In this document: positions 1 to 6,823 of the stretch, piece after piece
Layout: every line of letters begins with the position of its first letter
How positions within the stretch are numbered: the first letter of the stretch is position 1
Assembly: GCA_018266105.1 (NCBI GenBank)
Contig: JAFEBA010000138.1
Location: 1 to 40,228 of the forward strand
Source of the DNA: a bacterium
GTDB lineage: Bacteria > Vulcanimicrobiota > Xenobia > Xenobiales > JADMJV01
Reading direction: 5' to 3'
Length of the DNA: 40,228 nt
Translations under genes and position numbers: made by a program
The notes under the pieces: generated by a model
Databases searched by the model: none
What the model was told of the DNA's origin: nothing
The model's input: the letters and a program-made list of their open reading frames with translations, nothing else

Positions 1-100
1 GGGCAATGCCGGTAACGCGGGCAACGCCGGCAATGCGGGCAACGCCGGAAACGCGGGCAACGCCGGTAATGCGGGCAACGCCGGTAATGCTGGCGGCTAC
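1..100 (+). repeat. Tandem 9-bp repeat encoding Gly-Asn-Ala
   Basis: The unit GGCAAYGCS is repeated head to tail with third-base variation for about the first 75-95 bases and then degenerates into GGC/GGT-rich codons. It lies inside the coding frame of the glycine-rich protein. The true repeat number is unknown because the array runs off the left edge. Confidence 0.75.
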
Positions 101-265
101 GGCGGCGGCGGTGCTGGTGGTTACGGCGGTGGTGCCGGTGGCTACGGCGGCGGCGCAGTCGGTGGCGGCGGAGGCTACGGCGGCGGCACGACCAACGTAG
201 CTGCAACCGTCAACATCACCCCTCCCCCGGCCACCGGTGGCGGCACTGGAGCCTATGGCGGCTAA
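2..265 (+). CDS. Glycine-rich GNA-repeat protein, C-terminal part
   Basis: The reading frame is open from base 2 to the TAA at 263-265 and has no start in the window, so the gene begins upstream. It starts with about eight tandem Gly-Asn-Ala triplets, followed by Gly-rich stretches punctuated by tyrosine (GGYGGG type), then a short non-repetitive end with TVNITPPPATGGG. The 9-base repeats make another frame look open, but only this frame gives a coherent low-complexity protein ending just before a terminator. Such sequences are typical of secreted or surface structural proteins. No function can be assigned, and the N-terminal domain that might define it is outside the window. Confidence 0.65.
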   Translation, partial: GNAGNAGNAGNAGNAGNAGNAGNAGNAGNAGGYGGGGAGGYGGGAGGYGGGAVGGGGGYGGGTTNVAATVNITPPPATGGGTGAYGG

Positions 266-280
266 TCAGCCAGCCTGAAT

Positions 281-312
281 AAAAAAGCCCTGGAGAAATC
301 CAGGGCTTTTTT
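281..312 (+). terminator. Rho-independent terminator after the glycine-rich gene
   Basis: A perfect stem of 13 bases on each side (AAAAAAGCCCTGG, 281-293, with CCAGGGCTTTTTT, 300-312) encloses the loop AGAAAT. It starts 15 bases after the stop codon. The A and T flanks mean it could work in both directions, but no convergent gene is present. Confidence 0.92.
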
Positions 313-395
313 GTTGTTCCTCAACTCAAAGGACATCTCCCGAAAAGCAAGCACTACAAGAATGAACTACTCTCAATCCCCGGAGGAAGGTCACC

Positions 396-1565
396 TTGAG
401 TCTTTTCGAAGGACCCTACGTTAGCCGACGCAGTTTCATGATCGGAGCAGCCGGTGCCGTAGCCTACAGCGCCCTGGGCCCGGCCTACGCTGACGGCCCC
501 TGGCAGCCTTTCCAAAAACCGACCACCGAGCAAGGCCTGGTGATCAATCCTCGCCTGGTCACCCTGAAAGGCAAAGTGACCCTGGTTTGGTGCGGCACCA
601 ATGCCTCGGCCAGACAGTCCGAAATCATTTACTGCAATGCCGGAGACGAGGATGACGTCTGGGGCAAAGCGCGCGCTCCCTTCTTCGGCCAGGATATGGG
701 ACGGGTACGGCGCCTGGCGGTCGCCACGGCCCGCGATGCGATGGCCATCGTTTTCCAGAGAGAAACCACCCAGGGTAATGGCGCGGTGGAGGTCTATCTC
801 ACCGTGTCCTACGACAGCGGATACAGCTTCTCCAACCCCTTCGTCATGGACAGCTACGTCCTTGGCAAGGAGGGAGGCAGCTACCTCTCCTGTGCTGCCC
901 GACAGGGCAAATCTCGTCCAGAATTTGCGGCCTGCTGGGTGGCCGAAGGCGGAGTGGTTCGTTGCTGCGGAATTGACCAACGCAGCTCATTCAGGCCTCA
1001 AGCCCGGGTGGTCGGCGAAGTTGAAAACATCAAAGCCAAAGCCGAGATCTTCGGGGCGGGGCCAGATGGCTTTTACTGCGTCTGGCCACAGGACGGGAAC
1101 ATGAAAACAGCTCACGTCAAGCCGTTGACCACCAGCGTGGAAGACACCGCCAACCTGTTCAAGGGCACGGTGGTGCGCAACTTTGGAGTAGCCAGCTACT
1201 ACCGAGGGCCCGGATACATCACCACCTGCACCGAAGGTGGCGAATTCAAGATCTATCAGGCCAAAGACGAGAAGCTGAGCGAAGTCTTTAAGGGCAAGTT
1301 CCCCCTCACCCAGAGAGGGCTTGATAGCCGCACGGCCCTGGAGAACGAAGAATTTCTACACATGGCCGTGGTCGAAGGGGGCGCCAAGCCCAAGCTCCAC
1401 TATATCACCAACCGCTCCGGCACTTGGAGCGCACCCGAACTCATCATGAATCTGGAGCCAGAGGTTCCCATCTCTGGATTTGACATCACCGTCAGCGACA
1501 GTCATGTCTGGACCATTGTAAGCCAGGAGCAACTGGTGACAGTCATGCGCCGAAAGCTAGGGTAA
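396..1565 (+). CDS. Tat-exported Asp-box (sialidase-like) beta-propeller protein
   Basis: A 389-residue protein starting at TTG (396) behind the strong ribosome site GGAGGAAGG (about 382-390). This start keeps a twin-arginine signal (VSRRSFMIGAAGA) that ends near AYA at about residue 32; the in-frame ATG at 438 would remove the arginines. The mature part has strand-rich repeats, including SYDSGYSF, which resembles the Asp-box (S-x-D-x-G-x-x-W) of sialidase and other BNR propellers. I see no clear catalytic sialidase arginine triad, so enzymatic activity is not supported; a sugar-binding or other secreted propeller role is equally possible. It is transcribed alone, after the terminator at 281-312, and its 3' end overlaps a convergent gene by 9 bases. 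Confidence 0.8.
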   Translation: MSLFEGPYVSRRSFMIGAAGAVAYSALGPAYADGPWQPFQKPTTEQGLVINPRLVTLKGKVTLVWCGTNASARQSEIIYCNAGDEDDVWGKARAPFFGQDMGRVRRLAVATARDAMAIVFQRETTQGNGAVEVYLTVSYDSGYSFSNPFVMDSYVLGKEGGSYLSCAARQGKSRPEFAACWVAEGGVVRCCGIDQRSSFRPQARVVGEVENIKAKAEIFGAGPDGFYCVWPQDGNMKTAHVKPLTTSVEDTANLFKGTVVRNFGVASYYRGPGYITTCTEGGEFKIYQAKDEKLSEVFKGKFPLTQRGLDSRTALENEEFLHMAVVEGGAKPKLHYITNRSGTWSAPELIMNLEPEVPISGFDITVSDSHVWTIVSQEQLVTVMRRKLG

Positions 1566-1955
1566 TCTTGGCTCTCCAGCCTCAAAGCCAATGTCTGAAC
1601 TGGTAAACTCGGGCTGACTGGCGGGAGCCATCGAACGCGCAAAAGCCAGACCGGTGCAGAAGGAAGCTATTCCGGCAAAGACCGGAGCCCAGGCGCCAAC
1701 AAAGGCAAGGCCAAATGCGAACGCAGCCCCACCGGCCACCAGGCTCACCAGGATCCGAGGCCACCTTTGAGCGCCGGGCCTGCGCCCCAACATACCCTCA
1801 CTGAGTAGAGTACCGATCACGGGGCCAGAGGCAGCGAACAAAACCACGAGCCCGATCAGAAGACCAAACACGCTGGGATCGACATCGCGGGGACCACACC
1901 CGGCCCAGGCGGCCTGACTGAGTGCAACCATGGCCAGGACGTGCAAGTAGCGCAT
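1557..1955 (-). CDS. Small hydrophobic membrane protein, unknown
   Basis: A 132-residue protein that begins with a signal-peptide-like segment ending in AWA, followed by hydrophobic stretches around residues 30-50, 70-85 and 87-108, suggesting three membrane helices. The tail is polar. No family is recognised. It lies 46 bases downstream of the TerB-like gene on the same strand, so the two may be cotranscribed. The ATG at 1955 has no convincing ribosome site. Its end overlaps the convergent propeller gene by 9 bases. Confidence 0.6.
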   Translation of the reverse strand: MRYLHVLAMVALSQAAWAGCGPRDVDPSVFGLLIGLVVLFAASGPVIGTLLSEGMLGRRPGAQRWPRILVSLVAGGAAFAFGLAFVGAWAPVFAGIASFCTGLAFARSMAPASQPEFTSSDIGFEAGEPRLP

Positions 1956-2001
1956 GACTGTCTAATTCAGGCCCGGAGGGCTAAAACCTGGAGCCCAAAG
2001 G

Positions 2002-2526
2002 CTAATGGTGGACGCCAGCGGGCGAGCAGATGCCCATTGCCATCATGGTCGCCGAGAGCGACACCACTCGACGAGGAACCCCTTGCTTCTCAAGAGTCTC
2101 AAGGTTCTCACTGGCCTTGGCCGGAGTGTAGCCCGGCGCAAAGAGACTTGAGGCGAAGCTGAGAATGGCCTGACTGTGAGCCTTGTCCACTCCAAGACGA
2201 AGGGAGAGGCGATCGTATTCCTCCGCCTCGGCAGTCGAAAAAACTTCGTCGCGGTAGGCCATGGCCGCCAGGTCCAACAACAGACTGTAGCGCAGGTCGG
2301 TCTGAGCCAGCCTGTCGATAATCTCGTCCATATTCTCCGGCGGGGTCGCCGTCGCCGCCATCACCTTACCGCGAGCTTCCGGGCCCAGGACAAACTGCAG
2401 ACTGAGCTGACGCACCGCATAGATTTCCTCTGAGGTGACCGCGCCATCCTGGCCGGCCATGGAGGCTACGACCATCATATAATCGGTGCGTTCCGCTTCA
2501 TTGAAATCGGTCAGGTGCAGATTCAA
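2002..2526 (-). CDS. TerB-like tellurite-resistance/stress protein
   Basis: A 174-residue, mostly helical, soluble protein. The pattern of an acidic helix pair near the start (ASMAGQDGAVTSEEIYAVRQL) and a second similar half fits the TerB fold, in which paired acidic segments bind metal. The start chosen is TTG at 2526, because GGAGG (2532-2536) lies five bases upstream of it; the longer frame starting at TTG 2541 has no ribosome site. TerB-type proteins are found at the membrane in stress complexes and are often near PspA-like genes. Here pspA is divergently transcribed from the same 128-base region. The exact role is inferred from fold and context; the fold call itself is moderate. Confidence 0.7.
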   Translation of the reverse strand: MNLHLTDFNEAERTDYMMVVASMAGQDGAVTSEEIYAVRQLSLQFVLGPEARGKVMAATATPPENMDEIIDRLAQTDLRYSLLLDLAAMAYRDEVFSTAEAEEYDRLSLRLGVDKAHSQAILSFASSLFAPGYTPAKASENLETLEKQGVPRRVVSLSATMMAMGICSPAGVHH

Positions 2527-2587
2527 GGTATCCTCCAGCAAGTTTGTGGTCCGATGATCGGCGCTTCGGTTAGTCCTTCGGCGATCC

Positions 2588-2625
2588 TCTGAGAAGGGGA
2601 GGGAATGATGTCCATTCTGAGAAGG
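2588..2625. promoter_or_regulatory. Direct repeats in the terB-like/pspA divergent region
   Basis: Two perfect copies of TCTGAGAAGG occur at 2588-2597 and 2616-2625, 28 bases apart start to start, upstream of pspA. A separate perfect dyad CCGAT-G-ATCGG lies at 2551-2561, closer to the TerB-like gene. Tandem repeats with this kind of spacing are common binding sites of OmpR-type regulators, and such a regulator is encoded downstream, but binding is only inferred. Confidence 0.35.
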
Positions 2626-2654
2626 ACGATTCCTATCCGATCATTGGAGGCTCG

Positions 2655-3404
2655 ATGTTCAGTCGTCTAGGCAAGCTCATCAAAGGTTTCTTCAGCATGT
2701 TCATTTCGAACCTGGAGACCGCCAACCCTAAAGCCCTGCTCGAGGCAGAGATCGCCAGCTTCCAGGAGGCTGTGGGAACTTACAACAAGAGTCTCGCCCA
2801 ACAGGCCGCGCTGGTTGAGAAGATGCGCAACCAGATCGCCAAGCAAAAAACTGAATTCGACAAACTCAAGGGCAAAATCGCCATCCTGGTCAAATCCGGC
2901 CAGCAGGAAGAAGCCGCTCGACTGGCGCTTCAGGCCAAAAACCTTTCTCAATCTCTGGCCGAGAATGAAGCCGGCTTCAAGCAGACGGACGACATGTACA
3001 AGAACATGACCAAGCAGCGCGACGTCTACATCCGCGATGCCCAGCGTCGTATCGACACCATCAAACAAAAATTATCGCAGGCCGAAATCGCCGAAAGCCA
3101 GGCCAAACTGGCGGAAATCGCCAGTGCAACCTCTTTCAATATGGCCGGTTCGGGCGCTTCGCTGGAGCGACTTGAGGAAAAACTGGACGACCGGGTGGCG
3201 CAGGCTCAAGGCAAAGCCCGCGTCGCCGCCGACTCCATTGCCGGCGGCGAGTGGAACATGAAAGCCGAAGAAGAAAAGGCGATGGAAGCTGCGGCTCTGC
3301 ACGAATTCATGGCCACAATGGGCCTGGAGCAGCCCGCCTCCAAGGTCGGCCAGACCCAAATGCTGCCCGCCACGGAAATGCCGCGCGAACTGGGCGGGGG
3401 TTAA
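2655..3404 (+). CDS. pspA: PspA/IM30 (Vipp1) family membrane-protecting protein
   Basis: A 249-residue protein with the N-terminal amphipathic helix (MFSRLGKLIKGFFSMF) used for membrane binding. Long coiled-coil helices run from about residue 28 to 145, as in PspA, and a further helical region follows to about 220. The last 25 residues form a variable tail. PspA/IM30 proteins assemble ESCRT-III-like rings on the inner face of the cytoplasmic membrane and preserve it under stress. The ATG at 2655 follows GGAGG (2646-2650). The next gene, a response regulator, starts only six bases after the stop, so the two-component pair is probably cotranscribed with it and may sense envelope stress. No PspF or PspBC partner is seen. 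Confidence 0.92.
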   Translation: MFSRLGKLIKGFFSMFISNLETANPKALLEAEIASFQEAVGTYNKSLAQQAALVEKMRNQIAKQKTEFDKLKGKIAILVKSGQQEEAARLALQAKNLSQSLAENEAGFKQTDDMYKNMTKQRDVYIRDAQRRIDTIKQKLSQAEIAESQAKLAEIASATSFNMAGSGASLERLEEKLDDRVAQAQGKARVAADSIAGGEWNMKAEEEKAMEAAALHEFMATMGLEQPASKVGQTQMLPATEMPRELGGG

Positions 3405-3410
3405 GCCACC

Positions 3411-4088
3411 TTGTCTAAGACCATTCTGCTGGTCGACGACGAGGAGTCGATTCTTGACATTCTTGAGATGAATCTGGAGCGCGAGGGATTTAAAGTCCTG
3501 CGCGCCGACTCGGGCCAGGCAGCCATCAAGGAACTGCGGGCCGGATGTCCCGACCTGGTTCTGCTGGATGTCGGGCTGCCCGACATGAATGGATTCGAAG
3601 TCTGTCGCAAGATGCGACAACTGGCCGAAGTCTACATTCTGATGGTGACCGCCCGCGGCCAGGATGAAGACAAAATCGCGGGCCTGGAAACCGGCGCCGA
3701 TGACTATATTGTCAAACCCTTCAATCCCAAAGAACTGGTCGCTCGCGTCAAAGCCATCTTGCGCCGCGCCGATCGCTCACCCCAGGGACCGCTGAACAGG
3801 CTACAGTACGAAGGCCTGGACATCGACCTGCTCCGCCGTCGGGTCACCTATCAAAACAACCAGCTTGAGTTAACGCCGAAAGAATACGATCTGTTGACCT
3901 TTTTGGTGAGCCGACCCGGCGAAGTTCTCCAGCGCGAAGAAATTCTGACCGAGGTTTGGGGTTCTGAACATCTGGACGCACGCTCGGTTGACGTGCATGT
4001 GCGTTACCTGCGCGAGAAGCTGGGTAAGCAAGGCGCCGCCCTGATTCGCACCGTCTGGGGCAAAGGGTATCAACTGGGCGGCAAGTAG
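3411..4088 (+). CDS. OmpR/PhoB-family response regulator
   Basis: A 225-residue DNA-binding regulator. The receiver domain (1 to about 118) has the acidic pair D9/D10, the phosphoacceptor D53 in LVLLDVGLPD, T80 and K102 in VKPF. The C-terminal winged helix (about 128-225) has the typical LTPKEYDLLTFL and the recognition-helix segment ARSVDVHVRYLREKL. The start is TTG at 3411, six bases after pspA stops. The kinase gene follows after three bases, so the pair is a standard cognate system. The target genes are unknown; the pspA promoter with its direct repeats is a natural candidate. Confidence 0.93.
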   Translation: MSKTILLVDDEESILDILEMNLEREGFKVLRADSGQAAIKELRAGCPDLVLLDVGLPDMNGFEVCRKMRQLAEVYILMVTARGQDEDKIAGLETGADDYIVKPFNPKELVARVKAILRRADRSPQGPLNRLQYEGLDIDLLRRRVTYQNNQLELTPKEYDLLTFLVSRPGEVLQREEILTEVWGSEHLDARSVDVHVRYLREKLGKQGAALIRTVWGKGYQLGGK

Positions 4089-4091
4089 ACC

Positions 4092-5432
4092 GTGAAACTG
4101 CGGCCCCTGATCTACGCCTGCTTGCTCCTCCCCACGCTGGCGGGCTGGATGGGCGCCGGCCTGGGATACCAGCTTCTGCTTCTGGTCTTTCTGGCCATCG
4201 TGTTGGAGACGGCCGTGCTTCGCCCCATGCGTCGACTGACCGAACGCGCCAAACGCCTGGAGGTTCACAGTGGCAGCGGCACGGTTTTTGAAGTTGCCGC
4301 TCTGGACCGAGCGATCGCACGCCTGGAGTCCCGCTTCGACCAGCGACTTCAGGAATCCGAGCGAGAGAAGCAGCAAATCCGGAACTTGCTCTCGGCTCTA
4401 CCCGACCCGGTCCTGTATTACGACCGAGAGGACAGGCTGCTTTTTCTCAATCCCGCGGCCGAACTGGCCCTGGAGCTTCATCGCCAGGATCTAATCGGTC
4501 GCTCTTTGGCGGCCAACTGGACTGATCTGCTCAGGCCTCCGGGCTCACCGCGCCAGAAACAGCCGGTCGTTCTTTCCTTTGAAAAGCCCGGCAAAGTTCT
4601 GATGGAAAAAGTTCTGGAAGCCCACGAGGCGGGCCTGGAAACCTTCGAAATCGGCTCCAAGCGCACTTATCGAAGCCAGATCATCCCGATGCGTTCGCAA
4701 GAGCGCGTGCTGGTGCTGCGTGACGTGACCGACCTGAAACGCCTGGAGGAAGTGCGCCAGCTTTTCCTGAGTTCCATCAGCCACGAACTGCGCACCCCTT
4801 TGACCATTATCAAGGGATTCGCCATCACCTTGCTGGACCACCCGGATATCCCGCCTGATTTCTGCAAGCCCTTGCAAAAGGTTGACCGCGAAGCCGACCG
4901 CCTCACCCGCCTGGTCAACGACCTGCTGGATCTGTCTCAGATTCAAAGTCGACGCCTGAGCATCGAAGTGGTGCCTTTCGACGCTCGCGAACTACTTGAA
5001 GAAACCCTGTCCCTGATGGCCCCCCTGGCCGAACGCCGGGTGGTTAGCCTGCAGTTCACAGCTGAGAGCCAGTTACCTCACGATCTTTACGCTGACCGCG
5101 ACCGGGTGAAGCAAGTGCTGATCAACTTGCTAGACAATGCCATCAAGTTCACTCCGGGTGGCGGCGAGGTGACTGTCAACACCGTCACAACCGAGAACAT
5201 CTGGGAAATCAACGTCACCGACACCGGACCGGGCGTATCCGAAAGCGACCTGCCCAATCTGTTTGAACATTTTTTCCGAGGCAAGCACAGCCGCAAATTC
5301 GCCGGTTCAGGGCTGGGTCTGGCCATCGTCAAGGAGATCGTGGAACTGCATCAAGGCACGGTGGAAGCGTTTTGTCCGGCCAACTCAGGACTTCATGTGC
5401 GAGTTCGCCTACCCCGTCACCAAACCAGTTAG
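4092..5432 (+). CDS. PAS-containing sensor histidine kinase
   Basis: A 446-residue membrane kinase starting at GTG. One hydrophobic N-terminal region (about 5-40) may form one or two helices with almost no periplasmic loop, followed by a short linker, a PAS domain (about 95-215), the phosphoacceptor helix with SSISHELRTPL (H231), and the ATPase domain with the N-box NLLDNAIKF, G1 DTGPGV and G2 GSGLGLAIV. This is the PhoR/VicK-like layout. The lack of an external domain suggests it senses the membrane or an internal signal, in line with the linked pspA. The last four bases overlap the convergent epimerase gene. Confidence 0.93.
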   Translation: MKLRPLIYACLLLPTLAGWMGAGLGYQLLLLVFLAIVLETAVLRPMRRLTERAKRLEVHSGSGTVFEVAALDRAIARLESRFDQRLQESEREKQQIRNLLSALPDPVLYYDREDRLLFLNPAAELALELHRQDLIGRSLAANWTDLLRPPGSPRQKQPVVLSFEKPGKVLMEKVLEAHEAGLETFEIGSKRTYRSQIIPMRSQERVLVLRDVTDLKRLEEVRQLFLSSISHELRTPLTIIKGFAITLLDHPDIPPDFCKPLQKVDREADRLTRLVNDLLDLSQIQSRRLSIEVVPFDARELLEETLSLMAPLAERRVVSLQFTAESQLPHDLYADRDRVKQVLINLLDNAIKFTPGGGEVTVNTVTTENIWEINVTDTGPGVSESDLPNLFEHFFRGKHSRKFAGSGLGLAIVKEIVELHQGTVEAFCPANSGLHVRVRLPRHQTS

Positions 5433-6823
5433 AGCCCGGGATACCATTCAAAGGACCAGTCTGACGCGTATTCTTCGGGAGCCAGGCGACCAAGGGCCTG
5501 GCGCAGACAGCTCCCCAGGTCGGGATGCAAAAATCGATAACCCAACTTCAGGGCCCGGACCGGTACTCCCAGACAGCCTTCCAGCAGCAGGCCGGACCTG
5601 CGGCCAAGCCCGAGCCGCGCCAGCTTTTCAGGCACTGCCAGATGAGGTCGGCCCCCAAGGGTATCGCCCACCAGGCGAGCGCACTCGCCCAACCAGGCGG
5701 GTTGAGGCGCGGTGCAGTTCACAGCTCCGCTCCAACGTTCATCCGCCAGAGCGGCCAGCATCATCCCCAACGTGTCTTCCAGAGAAATCCAACTGAAGGG
5801 CTGGCGCCCATTGCCGATCCGCCAGCTTGGGCCTGCCAGACAAGAATAGTAGAGCGGAACCAGGGCTCCCCCGCGCAAAGTCAGAACCGGAGCGATGCGC
5901 AGACAAACCCGGCGAGTGCCCACCGACTCAATGGGCTCTGAAGCCACCTCCCAGCGCACACAAACTTGAGCCAAAAAGTCGCTGCCGGCCGGCTGATCCT
6001 CCGCGCACTCTCCCTCCGGCCGATGTCCATAATAGCCGATGCCACTGGCGGACACGAAAACACCCGGGGGTCGGTTCAGTCTGGCCAGGGAGCGGACCAG
6101 GCAAGCCGTCACCTGACCGCGACTGGAGTCGATTTCGGCCCGGTGGCCTTCGCGAAAGTCTCCGTCCAGAATCCCTCTTCCAGCCAGATGCACGAATCCA
6201 TCCAAGGCTTCCAGCTCGGGCATGGGGCGATCATCAGTCGCATCCCAGTAGACCTCATCAGCAGAGTTGACGGGACGGCGCACCAGACGCAAAACCTGAT
6301 GTCCGGCAGTAGTCAATGCTGCCGACAAAACTCGACCCAGCGTGCCCGAAGCGCCACTGATGGCATAGCGGCCAGGCTTCAAGGGCTGAACCAGGCTGCG
6401 AAGTTGAGACGTAACCAGGTGGCGGTAGGCAAACATTGTGGTCATTTGGCCGCGGATGAGGGGGGCAACCAGGTGTGAGAAGGGCGCCAGGGGCAGCTCA
6501 AAGTCCACCTCGTCCACCAGCCAGCAACCCGACGGGCCCGGGATGGCGTCGTGCTGATGCCGCCAGCGAGCAAACGGCCCTCGCTCCTGCACGTCCACAA
6601 AACCCCGACCAGCCCGAAATTCCCGATGTCGGGCCCACCAATTGAGTCGCAGTGGACTGACCTGCAGATGACGCAACTCGTCTGGCTGGAGGTGGCCGTC
6701 AGGACTCAACAAGCGCACCCATTCCCAGGGAGGAACCAGCAGGGTAAAGGCCCCGGGACGCAGATGCCAGTTGTAAAGTTGCTCAGCCTCCCCTGGCTGG
6801 CGAGAGCGAGCGCGAAAACGCAA
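5429..6823 (-). CDS. SRPBCC domain fused to TIGR01777-family NAD(P)-dependent epimerase
   Basis: A 464-residue protein. Residues 1 to about 145 form an SRPBCC/START-like ligand-binding domain (YNWHLRPGAFTLLVPPWE near its start). The rest is a TIGR01777 (YfcH-like) Rossmann protein with the nucleotide-binding motif ISGASGTLG, SASGIGYYG around the active site, and a C-terminal DUF1731-like end (LKLGYRFLHPDL). This domain pair is widespread, but its substrate is not established. The start is TTG at 6823, directly after the TAA of the preceding gene, so translation probably depends on termination there; there is no early ATG. It is the last gene of the prepilin series. Confidence 0.85.
   Translation of the reverse strand: MRFRARSRQPGEAEQLYNWHLRPGAFTLLVPPWEWVRLLSPDGHLQPDELRHLQVSPLRLNWWARHREFRAGRGFVDVQERGPFARWRHQHDAIPGPSGCWLVDEVDFELPLAPFSHLVAPLIRGQMTTMFAYRHLVTSQLRSLVQPLKPGRYAISGASGTLGRVLSAALTTAGHQVLRLVRRPVNSADEVYWDATDDRPMPELEALDGFVHLAGRGILDGDFREGHRAEIDSSRGQVTACLVRSLARLNRPPGVFVSASGIGYYGHRPEGECAEDQPAGSDFLAQVCVRWEVASEPIESVGTRRVCLRIAPVLTLRGGALVPLYYSCLAGPSWRIGNGRQPFSWISLEDTLGMMLAALADERWSGAVNCTAPQPAWLGECARLVGDTLGGRPHLAVPEKLARLGLGRRSGLLLEGCLGVPVRALKLGYRFLHPDLGSCLRQALGRLAPEEYASDWSFEWYPGL

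Noticed and set aside
6..200. Open frame MPVTRATPAM in the repeat region
   Set aside because: It is an out-of-frame reading of the 9-base GNA repeat; the in-frame protein runs through to 265 next to the terminator.
354..980. Minus-strand open frame of 208 codons opposite the propeller gene
   Set aside because: It is antisense to a gene with a clear Tat signal and ribosome site; its product is without recognisable domains and is caused by GC-rich third positions.
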